Positions 27,248 to 33,897 of a stretch of 64,000 nt of DNA are shown piece after piece (the first letter of the stretch is position 1; every line of letters begins with the position of its first letter). This DNA is from Flavobacterium azizsancarii (GTDB lineage: Bacteria > Bacteroidota > Bacteroidia > Flavobacteriales > Flavobacteriaceae). The stretch lies in the NCBI RefSeq assembly GCF_027980145.1, contig NZ_JAMZNK010000002.1, positions 1-64,000 of the forward strand, given 5' to 3'. Made by a program: the position numbers and the translations under genes. Under the pieces are notes generated by a model, which was given only the letters and a program-made list of their open reading frames with translations, ran no database searches and was not told the origin of the DNA.

Positions 27248-28392
27248 GTTGTTTGCAGGTTTAAAGATTTTGTATAAAGCGAATTCATGACTTCTAAAAC
27301 CAATTCTTCATCTCCGCCATTCATCAGATAATCACGAACGACATCGCCTGCATGATCTTGAAAATACATATGTCCGGAATATCTTGGGCGTAAAAAAGCA
27401 CGTTCTAAAGCAGGTAAAGTATTCTTGAAATAATCATGCGTTACAGCATTAATTCGGTCACTTTTCCAGGCTTGTAAATGTCCCGGTTGTCCGCCATTAT
27501 CAGCAAATATGTTTTGTTGAACGTACGACGATCCGGTAAATTCAGCATAGGCAATTGCTTCCGGAATATGTTTGCTAAAAGAAGAAACGGCTAAACCGGT
27601 TCCGCCCAGCGAACTAATCATCGGGTTATTATTCAAACGAACCAAATCATAAAAATGAAGTAAATTTTTGCTGTAACCCGTTCTCGAATAATTCGAATAT
27701 CCGTAAGCAAAAGGGCAGTACGCAATCTCATCAGAATTGACCATAGCTTCGTAAACCTGAATTGGATTTCTGTTAAAATTCGCCGGATCGATTAATTGTG
27801 CTAATTCACGAAACATCTGCAAAGCCTTTTTTCCTATTTCTACTGAGATTACTTTTTCATCAGACTGAAACGGAGCTTCACCCAAACTACAGCAATACAT
27901 ATAAAAACTCATTAAAACATCAACCGGAATTCCTGCGAAAGCGACCAATCCTTTTTTTGCCAAAGCCAATACATCATCATAAGTCTGTGGTACTTTTAGA
28001 CCTTGTTTTTCAAGAATATCCAGACGGGCAGCTGCAACCGGAGTCGCTGCATCAATAGGTAAAGCCCATAATTTATGGCCAAAAACATAACTTCCGTAAG
28101 AACGTCCGACGGTATTAAGTTCCTGATCTTTTATATAGTCAGCAGAAAGGTGATCGGAGAGAGGTAGGATAGCGTTTGTGTGCGCTCCAAAACCTGTCCA
28201 GGGATGATCGATAACCAATAAGTCGAATCTTTTTGCCAAATCTTCAATCGAAGCATCAGCAAATTCTTGTAGACTTCTTTTCTTCCACGTAATTTCAATA
28301 TTCGGATGTAGTTCTGTAAAACGTTGTGCTGTAGCAACCATTGGTAATAAACCTCTCGTGTGATTCCAGGTTATCCCTTTTAGTATCGTCAT
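27244..28392 (-). CDS. Substrate-binding-protein fold without signal peptide, operon leader
   Basis: 382 aa. SBP-like features are GITWNHTRGLLPMVATAQRF, FDLLVIDHPWTGFGAHT, FGHKLWALPIDAATPVAAAR, LKVPQTYDDVLALAKK, IAYCPFAYGYSNYSR and SSLGGTGLAVSSFSKH. There is no signal peptide: the fold begins at residue 3, and the upstream in-frame codons are hydrophilic (KSSPLNYNK). It is distantly similar to the second SBP-fold protein of the operon, which it brackets together with the two CoA-transferases. It is first in the operon with a good promoter about 65-90 bp upstream. A cytoplasmic sugar-acid-binding role is inferred; an enzyme activity is not excluded. Confidence 0.82.
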   Translation of the reverse strand: MTILKGITWNHTRGLLPMVATAQRFTELHPNIEITWKKRSLQEFADASIEDLAKRFDLLVIDHPWTGFGAHTNAILPLSDHLSADYIKDQELNTVGRSYGSYVFGHKLWALPIDAATPVAAARLDILEKQGLKVPQTYDDVLALAKKGLVAFAGIPVDVLMSFYMYCCSLGEAPFQSDEKVISVEIGKKALQMFRELAQLIDPANFNRNPIQVYEAMVNSDEIAYCPFAYGYSNYSRTGYSKNLLHFYDLVRLNNNPMISSLGGTGLAVSSFSKHIPEAIAYAEFTGSSYVQQNIFADNGGQPGHLQAWKSDRINAVTHDYFKNTLPALERAFLRPRYSGHMYFQDHAGDVVRDYLMNGGDEELVLEVMNSLYTKSLNLQTT

Positions 28393-28454
28393 TTTGTTAT
28401 AATTTAATGGTGATGATTTTGATTGAAGAATAATAAATGTAAAAAATACAATTA

Positions 28455-28484
28455 CAAAAATAGAAATAAGATTGAATTGCGCAA
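28455..28484 (-). promoter_or_regulatory. Promoter of the SBP/CoA-transferase operon
   Basis: On the minus strand, TTG (28482-28484), a 19-bp spacer and TATTTTTG (28455-28462) fit the Bacteroidota promoter. Transcription would start near 28448, giving a leader of about 55 nt. Confidence 0.65.
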
Positions 28485-28639
28485 TGAATGATGCATTTAT
28501 TAACAGTCGTTTTTTGCAGTATGTGAATCTGTTGCCTTATTTTTTTACAAATCAGATAAAAAATGTTATAATATCTTAGACTATGATCATTTTTTGAGGA
28601 ATTAAAGAAAATATTTATCAGAATATTGAGATTAAAAAT

Positions 28640-28695
28640 TACATTTGTAATTGTGTTTTTTACATTTATTAATTTTAGAACACTATATCGATATA
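28640..28695 (+). promoter_or_regulatory. -7 element and ATCGAT palindrome before the catabolic SDR operon
   Basis: TACATTTG (28640-28647) matches TANNTTTG; no clear -33 box is seen. A perfect 12-bp palindrome, TATATCGATATA (28684-28695), lies between the inferred start site and the ATG at 28721 and could be a repressor site. The full 328-bp divergent gap (28393-28720) holds no gene. Confidence 0.5.
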
Positions 28696-28720
28696 AATAA
28701 GGACTTAATACGAATAAAAC

Positions 28721-29485
28721 ATGTTTTCATTACAAAATAAAAAAGCTGTAGTAACAGGAGGAGGTAGCGGAATTGGCAGAGCCATAGCAACCCTTTTTGC
28801 TAAACAAGGAGCAGAAGTACATATCATAGATCTCACGATCGAAAGTGCTCAGGAAGCAGTTGATGACATCAGGAATTTAGGTGGTAATATTTTTTCGCAT
28901 GCTTGTAATGTGGCGAGTCAAAAAGAAGTTCTGGCAACATTTGAAGCCATTGGCAATATTCATATTCTGATCAATAATGCCGGAATTGCTCATGTTGGTA
29001 AAGTTGACACAACATCAGAAGCTGATTTTGATCGTGTGATGGAGGTCAATGTAAAAGGAGTTTACAATTGTTTGTTCGCAGCTATTCCACAATTCAGGCT
29101 TTCAAAAGGCGGAGTTATTATCAATATGGCATCAATTGCCGCGTGGGTGGGTATTCCGGATCGATTTGCTTATTCTACCGCTAAAGGCGCTGTTATGGCC
29201 ATGACTTTATCTGTTGCAAAAGATTATATCAAAGATAATATTCGTTGCAATTCTATTTCGCCTGCAAGGGTTCATACGCCATTTGTAGATGGTTTTATCT
29301 CGAAAAACTACGCTGGAAAAGAAGCCGAAATGTTCGAAAAATTATCGCAATCACAGCCTATTGGACGTATGGGAAAACCGGACGAAATTGCCGCTTTGGC
29401 TTTGTATTTATGCAGTGACGAAGCAGGATTTATAACAGGAAGCGATTACCCAATCGACGGAGGATTTATTAAATTAAATAACTAG
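28721..29485 (+). CDS. SDR oxidoreductase, 2-keto-3-deoxy-sugar-acid dehydrogenase-like
   Basis: 254 aa, classical SDR. Cofactor motif TGGGSGIGRA near residue 12, NNAGIAHVG, and active-site YSTAKGAV (YxxxK) with upstream Ser in MASIAAW. The C-terminus has GRMGKPDEIAALALYL and GSDYPIDGGF. It is close in layout to 2-keto-3-deoxy-L-fuconate/L-rhamnonate 4-dehydrogenases, which make the diketo acid that FAH-family hydrolases cleave. The FAH gene is next, which supports that role. It is the first gene of the rightward operon; the exact substrate is not provable from sequence. Confidence 0.85.
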   Translation: MFSLQNKKAVVTGGGSGIGRAIATLFAKQGAEVHIIDLTIESAQEAVDDIRNLGGNIFSHACNVASQKEVLATFEAIGNIHILINNAGIAHVGKVDTTSEADFDRVMEVNVKGVYNCLFAAIPQFRLSKGGVIINMASIAAWVGIPDRFAYSTAKGAVMAMTLSVAKDYIKDNIRCNSISPARVHTPFVDGFISKNYAGKEAEMFEKLSQSQPIGRMGKPDEIAALALYLCSDEAGFITGSDYPIDGGFIKLNN

Positions 29486-29675
29486 GTAAGGTGCTAAGGT
29501 TCTGAGATGCTAAGTTGCTAAGGTTTTTATTTTTAGTAGATTAGTTCATAAATAACCAGACAGCAAGTTAACAACTTTAAAATAAATAATTAACAAAGCA
29601 GCTAGATGCTAAGTCTCTAAGACTCTAAAAAAACTCAGAAACTTAACGACTTTGTGCCTTAGCGGCTAAAAAAAA
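29486..29675. repeat. CTAAG-rich short-period repeats between catabolic genes
   Basis: Repeated 7-9-bp units such as GTGCTAAGGTTCTGAGATGC and GATGCTAAGTCTCTAAGACT, followed by CTTAACGACTTTGTGCCTTA (29642-29661). Related CTAAG strings occur at 23655-23695, and related TTAGCG/CCTT strings at 3343-3360 and 46581-46606. Non-coding; it occupies most of the 196-bp gap before the FAH gene. Confidence 0.7.
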
Positions 29676-29681
29676 AAAAAT

Positions 29682-30536
29682 ATGAAATTAATACGTTTTG
29701 GAGAAATCGGAAAAGAAAAACCTGGAGTTTTAATTGGTGAAAAAAGATATGATGTTTCGTCGATTGTTTCAGACTTTAACGAAAGTTTTTTTGAAGAAAA
29801 CGGTTTAGAAAAATTACAAAAAGCATTAGACAGCAATCCAACTTTACCAGAAGTGGATGCGAATGTACGTTTAGGATCTCCGGTGGCAAGACCATCAAAA
29901 ATAATATGTATTGGTTTAAATTATGTAGATCACTGCGTAGAAACCGGCGCACCAATTCCAACAGAACCTATCATCTTTTTTAAATCAACCACTTCTTTAT
30001 GCGGTCCTGATGATGATGTTATTATTCCTAAAAATAGTGTAAAAACAGATTGGGAAGTAGAGTTAGCATTTGTTGTAGGTAAAAAAGCAAGTTATGTCGA
30101 AGAAGCTGATGCTCTTGACTATGTTGCCGGATATGCTGTGTTGAATGATTATAGCGAAAGAGAATTTCAGATTGAGCGTGGCGGACAATGGGCTAAAGGA
30201 AAAGGCTGTGATACATTTGCGCCTCTTGGACCCTTTTTGGCAACAAAAGACGAAGTAAAAGATGTCGATAATTTGTCGATGTGGCTGAGCGTAAACGGTA
30301 AAAAGTTTCAGGATAGTAACACGTTAAATCTGGTTTTCAAAATCCCTTATTTATTACATTATTTAAGCCAGTTTATGACCTTGCTTCCCGGCGATATCAT
30401 CAGTACAGGAACGCCTCCGGGAGTTGGATTAGGAATTAAACCGGATCCTGTTTACCTTAAACCGGGTGATGTTGTCGAGCTTGGAATCGAAGGATTGGGA
30501 AGTAGTAAACAAACTGCTGTGGCATACAAAAAGTAA
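29682..30536 (+). CDS. FAH-family hydrolase, likely 2,4-diketo-3-deoxy-sugar-acid hydrolase
   Basis: 284 aa. The fumarylacetoacetase-like fold is recognised by KIICIGLNYVDHCVETG, the metal-binding DWEVELAFVVGKKA (Glu cluster), GYAVLNDYSEREFQ, and STGTPPGVGLGIKP. Family members with this neighbourhood split 2,4-diketo-3-deoxy-L-fuconate or -rhamnonate into pyruvate and lactate, the last step of oxidative deoxy-sugar catabolism. The start is the ATG at 29682 after an A-run leader. The Zn-dehydrogenase gene follows after 19 bp. Confidence 0.87.
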   Translation: MKLIRFGEIGKEKPGVLIGEKRYDVSSIVSDFNESFFEENGLEKLQKALDSNPTLPEVDANVRLGSPVARPSKIICIGLNYVDHCVETGAPIPTEPIIFFKSTTSLCGPDDDVIIPKNSVKTDWEVELAFVVGKKASYVEEADALDYVAGYAVLNDYSEREFQIERGGQWAKGKGCDTFAPLGPFLATKDEVKDVDNLSMWLSVNGKKFQDSNTLNLVFKIPYLLHYLSQFMTLLPGDIISTGTPPGVGLGIKPDPVYLKPGDVVELGIEGLGSSKQTAVAYKK

Positions 30537-30555
30537 TCTAAAAACAAAATTGAAG

Positions 30556-31569
30556 ATGAAATTTATTGTATGTGAGAAACCACAGGAATTCAAATTAAAA
30601 GAGAAAGAAATACCCGAACCAAAAGAAGGCGAAGTATTATTAAAAATAAAAAGAATAGGGATTTGCGGAACTGATATTCATGCTTTTGGCGGAACCCAGC
30701 CTTATTTTGAATATCCAAGAATTTTAGGTCATGAACTGGCTGCAGAATACATTAAAGGAAATGCCAAAGGTTTTGAACCAGGTGATAAAGTTACTTTTAT
30801 CCCATATTTCAATTGTGGGAAATGTGTGGCTTGCAGAAATGGCTTAACCAATTGTTGTGTCAACATTAAAGTATTTGGAGTACATATTGATGGCGGAATG
30901 GCCGAATATGTGACAATTCCGGAGCAGTATTTATTGCACGGTCAGGGATTAGATTACGATCAGTTGGCTTTGGTTGAACCCTTGGCAATTGCGGCACACG
31001 GAGTTCGAAGAGCGGCCGTAGGACACAATGATACTGTTTTGGTAATGGGCGCGGGACCAATTGGAATTGGATTGATTCAGTTTGCTAAAATTGCAGGAGC
31101 AAAAGTGATCGTAATGGATATCAACGAATACCGATTGGGTTTTTGTAAAAATGAACTAAATGCCGATGCAACGATAAATCCGTTAAACGAAAATGTTACT
31201 GCAAAACTGGCCGAAATTACCAATGGCGATATGGCCAATGTGGTTATTGATGCCACAGGAAACAGGAATGTCATGAATGATGCTTTCAATTACATTTCGC
31301 ATGGTGGAAGATTTGTTTTGGTTGGACTTCAAAAAGGCGAATTAACGTTCAGTCATCCTGATTTTCATAAAAGAGAATCGACTTTGATGAGCAGCAGAAA
31401 TGCAACGATTCAGGATTTTGAATATGTAATGGAATGTCTTAAAAATGGCAAAATAGATCCTAAAAAGTACATTACTCATAGAACCAGTTTTAGTGATATG
31501 ATTGAAAATTTTGGACAATTAATTGACACGAAAAATAATGTCATTAAAGCATTAATAGAAATAGATTAA
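30556..31569 (+). CDS. Zn-dependent medium-chain alcohol/polyol dehydrogenase
   Basis: 337 aa from the ATG at 30556. The open frame extends back to 30466 inside the FAH gene, but the ATG fits the domain start (MKFIVCEKP). Catalytic zinc ligands lie in IGICGTDIHAFGG and ILGHELAAE; the structural zinc lobe is CGKCVACRNGLTNCC. The Rossmann motif is VMGAGPIGIGLIQFAK. It groups with threonine/L-gulonate/sugar-alcohol dehydrogenases (COG1063). It could oxidise L-fucose, L-rhamnose, L-galactonate or a similar polyol. It is the third gene of the rightward operon. Confidence 0.88.
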   Translation: MKFIVCEKPQEFKLKEKEIPEPKEGEVLLKIKRIGICGTDIHAFGGTQPYFEYPRILGHELAAEYIKGNAKGFEPGDKVTFIPYFNCGKCVACRNGLTNCCVNIKVFGVHIDGGMAEYVTIPEQYLLHGQGLDYDQLALVEPLAIAAHGVRRAAVGHNDTVLVMGAGPIGIGLIQFAKIAGAKVIVMDINEYRLGFCKNELNADATINPLNENVTAKLAEITNGDMANVVIDATGNRNVMNDAFNYISHGGRFVLVGLQKGELTFSHPDFHKRESTLMSSRNATIQDFEYVMECLKNGKIDPKKYITHRTSFSDMIENFGQLIDTKNNVIKALIEID

Positions 31570-31588
31570 TTCTTTACGGATATTATTT

Positions 31589-31730
31589 AAACACATAGAG
31601 ATATAGATTTTAAAATTATTAGTTAAGATATTTTTTAGAAAATCGAGCTTTTTTCACCTGGCGAAATCTATGAGATTTATTTGAAGGAAACGACTTTTCT
31701 AGACTATGAAAGCTATGTTTCTATGTGTTT
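31589..31730. repeat. 142-bp element with 10-bp terminal inverted repeats
   Basis: Ends AAACACATAG (31589-31598) and CTATGTGTTT (31721-31730) are perfect inverted repeats, extended to 15 of 18 positions. A copy of the right end (CTATGTTTCTATGTGTTT) is at 20447-20464. There is no coding sequence inside; it is probably a small non-autonomous element. Confidence 0.6.
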
Positions 31731-31772
31731 TAAAATTTATAACTACTGATAAACCTCAAATAACCGCAAAAA

Positions 31773-32570
31773 ATGGATTTAAATTTAAAAGGTAAAATTG
31801 TTGTCGTGTCCGGTTCGGCGGGCAAAGAAGGAAGTATAGGAGAAACGATTATCAAGAGATTGGCAGATGAAGGTGCAATTCCGGTACTTGTTGATAGAAA
31901 TGACAGAGGTTTTGGTTATGCCGAAGAACTTCAAAAAAGAAATATAGATTCATTATTCGTCAAAACAGATGTTACCGATCCTGTTGAAATGGAAAATGCT
32001 GTTAAAAAAATCGTTGCAAAATACGGTAGAATTGATGTTGTTATCAATAACGTGGGCGTGAATGACGGAGCTGGTTTAGATTCGAGTTATGATGATTTCA
32101 TGAATTCGTTGAAACTGAATGTGGTGAGTTATTTTTTATTGACAAAATATGCGCTTCCATACCTAAAAGAATCGAGAGGAAATATCTTAAATATTGGTTC
32201 AAAAGTAGCTTTAACAGGACAGGGCGGAACTTCTGGTTACGCTGCTGCCAAAGGTGGAGTTTTAGGATTAACCAGAGAATGGGCAGTCGATTTGATCGAA
32301 TTTGGAATTCGTTCGAATGCCATTATTATAGCAGAAAGTTTTACGCCGGCTTATGATGATTGGTTGAAAACACTTCCGGATGGCGAAACTGTTTTGAATA
32401 AAATCAACAAAAGTATTCCGTTTGAAAGCCGAATGACCAAGACAGAAGAAATTGCAGATACAGCACTTTTTATCATTTCAGATCGTTCGTCGCATACTAC
32501 AGGACAATTTGTTTTTGTTGATGGTGGCTACGTTCATTTAGATCGTGCACTAATTAGCGATGTAAATTAG
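31773..32570 (+). CDS. SDR oxidoreductase, sugar dehydrogenase-like
   Basis: 265 aa. The cofactor loop is divergent, VSGSAGKEGSIGETI, followed by LVDRNDRGFGYAEEL, NNVGVNDGAG, the catalytic Ser in NIGSKVALTG and Tyr/Lys in YAAAKGGVLG, and FVFVDGGYVH near the end. Its place directly before a fuconolactonase-type gene (6-bp gap) suggests an L-fucose or L-rhamnose 1-dehydrogenase giving the lactone. That is inference; an enzyme of similar fold earlier in the operon probably works later in the same path. Confidence 0.85.
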   Translation: MDLNLKGKIVVVSGSAGKEGSIGETIIKRLADEGAIPVLVDRNDRGFGYAEELQKRNIDSLFVKTDVTDPVEMENAVKKIVAKYGRIDVVINNVGVNDGAGLDSSYDDFMNSLKLNVVSYFLLTKYALPYLKESRGNILNIGSKVALTGQGGTSGYAAAKGGVLGLTREWAVDLIEFGIRSNAIIIAESFTPAYDDWLKTLPDGETVLNKINKSIPFESRMTKTEEIADTALFIISDRSSHTTGQFVFVDGGYVHLDRALISDVN

Positions 32571-32576
32571 TATAAG

Positions 32577-33407
32577 ATGGGAAACCGAATTGATTCACAT
32601 CAGCATTTTTGGAAATTTGATCCCGTAAGAGACAGCTGGATTGACGATTCGATGCAAAAGATCCAAAGAGATTTTTTGCCTGAAGATCTTTTGCCTTTAT
32701 TGCAACAAAATCAATTTTCAGGTTGCGTAGCCGTTCATGCCAGTCAGTCTGAAGAGGAAACTGAGTTTCTTTTAGATTTAGCTTCAAAAAATGATTTTAT
32801 AAAAGGAATCGTGGGTTGGGTTGATTTAAGAGCTTCAAATATCGAAGAACGACTAAATTATTTTTCTTCTTTTAAAAACATAAAAGGATTTCGTCATGTT
32901 GTTCAGGGCGAAGCCGATGATTTTATGTTTAGAGAAGATTTTCGTAACGGAATTTCAGCTTTAAAAATGTTCAATTATACCTACGATATTTTAATTTTTC
33001 ATCGTCAATTATCCGCTGCAATAAATTTGGTAAAACATTTTCCCGATCAGCCTTTTGTAATCGATCATATCGCAAAACCGGATATAAAATCAGGTGATAT
33101 TGCATCATGGAAGAAAGGAATTGAGGAAATTGTAAAATACGAAAATGTAAGCTGTAAAATCTCAGGAATGGTCACAGAAGCTCATTGGAACTCCTGGAAA
33201 CCATCTGATCTAAAACCGTATCTAGATGTTATTTTCGAAAATTTCACTGCCAATAAATTAATGTTCGGATCAGATTGGCCAGTTTTGAATGTCGCCTCCG
33301 ATTATTCTGAAGTAGTACAAACCTTAGAAGATTATATGTCACAACTTTCTACAGAAGATCAGAATAAGATTTGGTTTGAGAATGCGAGTTCTTTTTATAA
33401 GTTATAA
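32577..33407 (+). CDS. Amidohydrolase-family lactonase, L-fuconolactonase-like
   Basis: 276 aa (COG3618). The metal motif HxH is DSHQHFWKF at the N-terminus. Further marks are VAVHASQSEEETEFLLDLA, GIVGWVDLR, FVIDHIAKPDI, SCKISGMVTEA and MFGSDWPVLN (catalytic Asp). Characterised relatives open L-fucono-1,5-lactone or L-rhamnono-1,4-lactone. It is the last gene of the rightward operon. With the preceding SDR it gives the first two steps of oxidative deoxy-hexose catabolism. Confidence 0.9.
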   Translation: MGNRIDSHQHFWKFDPVRDSWIDDSMQKIQRDFLPEDLLPLLQQNQFSGCVAVHASQSEEETEFLLDLASKNDFIKGIVGWVDLRASNIEERLNYFSSFKNIKGFRHVVQGEADDFMFREDFRNGISALKMFNYTYDILIFHRQLSAAINLVKHFPDQPFVIDHIAKPDIKSGDIASWKKGIEEIVKYENVSCKISGMVTEAHWNSWKPSDLKPYLDVIFENFTANKLMFGSDWPVLNVASDYSEVVQTLEDYMSQLSTEDQNKIWFENASSFYKL

Positions 33408-33450
33408 ATAACCGCACAATATTTCATCCTGATTTTACACAAAGAAACGC

Positions 33451-33471
33451 GACAGGTTTTTAAAACCTGTC
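33451..33471. repeat. Dispersed palindrome (CCTGTCAGG type)
   Basis: GACAGGTTTT and AAAACCTGTC form a 21-bp near-perfect palindrome. Relatives lie at 38513, 38651, 51343, 51565 and 57094. They occur only between genes. Confidence 0.7.
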
Positions 33472-33496
33472 AGGTTTGATGTTGTATATCATAATC

Positions 33497-33725
33497 TTGT
33501 CACCTCTGCGAAAGAGAAATCTCCGCAGGAAACTCCACAAAGGATTATAAAATACGTTGTCGATTCACGAGCGTGATCCTTCGTTCCTCAGGATGACAAG
33601 ATTGCGAATAAAATAGCAGTAAATGACCATAAAGTTTGTCATTTCGAAGAATGAGAAATCACACAAGAAATTCCGCAAAGATCTAGATCGATTGTCGAGG
33701 TACGTACGAAGATTTTTATTTCGAA
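33497..33725. repeat. Two MITE-like copies in tandem
   Basis: The first copy (33497-33600) has inverted ends CTTGTCA and TGACAAG. The second (33636-33725) starts TTGTCATTTCGAAGAATGAG and is truncated or degenerate on the right. It belongs to the same family as 4620-4800 and 41433-41565. Non-coding. Confidence 0.65.
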
Positions 33726-33743
33726 ATCAAAAAGAAATTCAAT

Positions 33744-33780
33744 AAAAAAGCAGGCTTTCCATCGGAAAGCCTGCTTTTTT
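33744..33780. terminator. Strong bidirectional hairpin terminator
   Basis: A perfect 17-bp stem (AAAAAAGCAGGCTTTCC and its complement) with a 3-nt loop. It separates the converging lactonase operon and the leftward GH28 gene. Confidence 0.88.
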
Positions 33781-33783
33781 ATT

Positions 33784-33896
33784 ACTCTATACTCTATACT
33801 CTATACTCTATACTCTATACTCTATACTCTATACTCTATACTCTATACTCTATACTCTATACTCTATACTCTATACTCTATACTCTATACTCTATA
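33784..33896 (-). repeat. Heptanucleotide tandem repeat, inverted copy of 20112 tract
   Basis: About 16 nearly perfect copies of ATACTCT on + (AGAGTAT on -). Read in the direction of the GH28 gene it begins 1 bp after the stop codon, the same 3'-end placement and same sense as the tract after the metallo-hydrolase gene at 20106. Confidence 0.95.
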
Positions 33897-33897
33897 A

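Noticed and set aside
23737-28392. The two SBP-fold genes as parts of an ABC sugar importer
   Set aside because: No permease or ATPase gene is in the window and neither protein has a signal peptide or lipobox; both are translationally coupled to cytosolic CoA-transferases.
30466-30555. Zn-dehydrogenase starting inside the FAH gene
   Set aside because: The alcohol dehydrogenase domain begins at the ATG at 30556, after a normal A-rich leader; the upstream part is just an open frame shared with the FAH gene.
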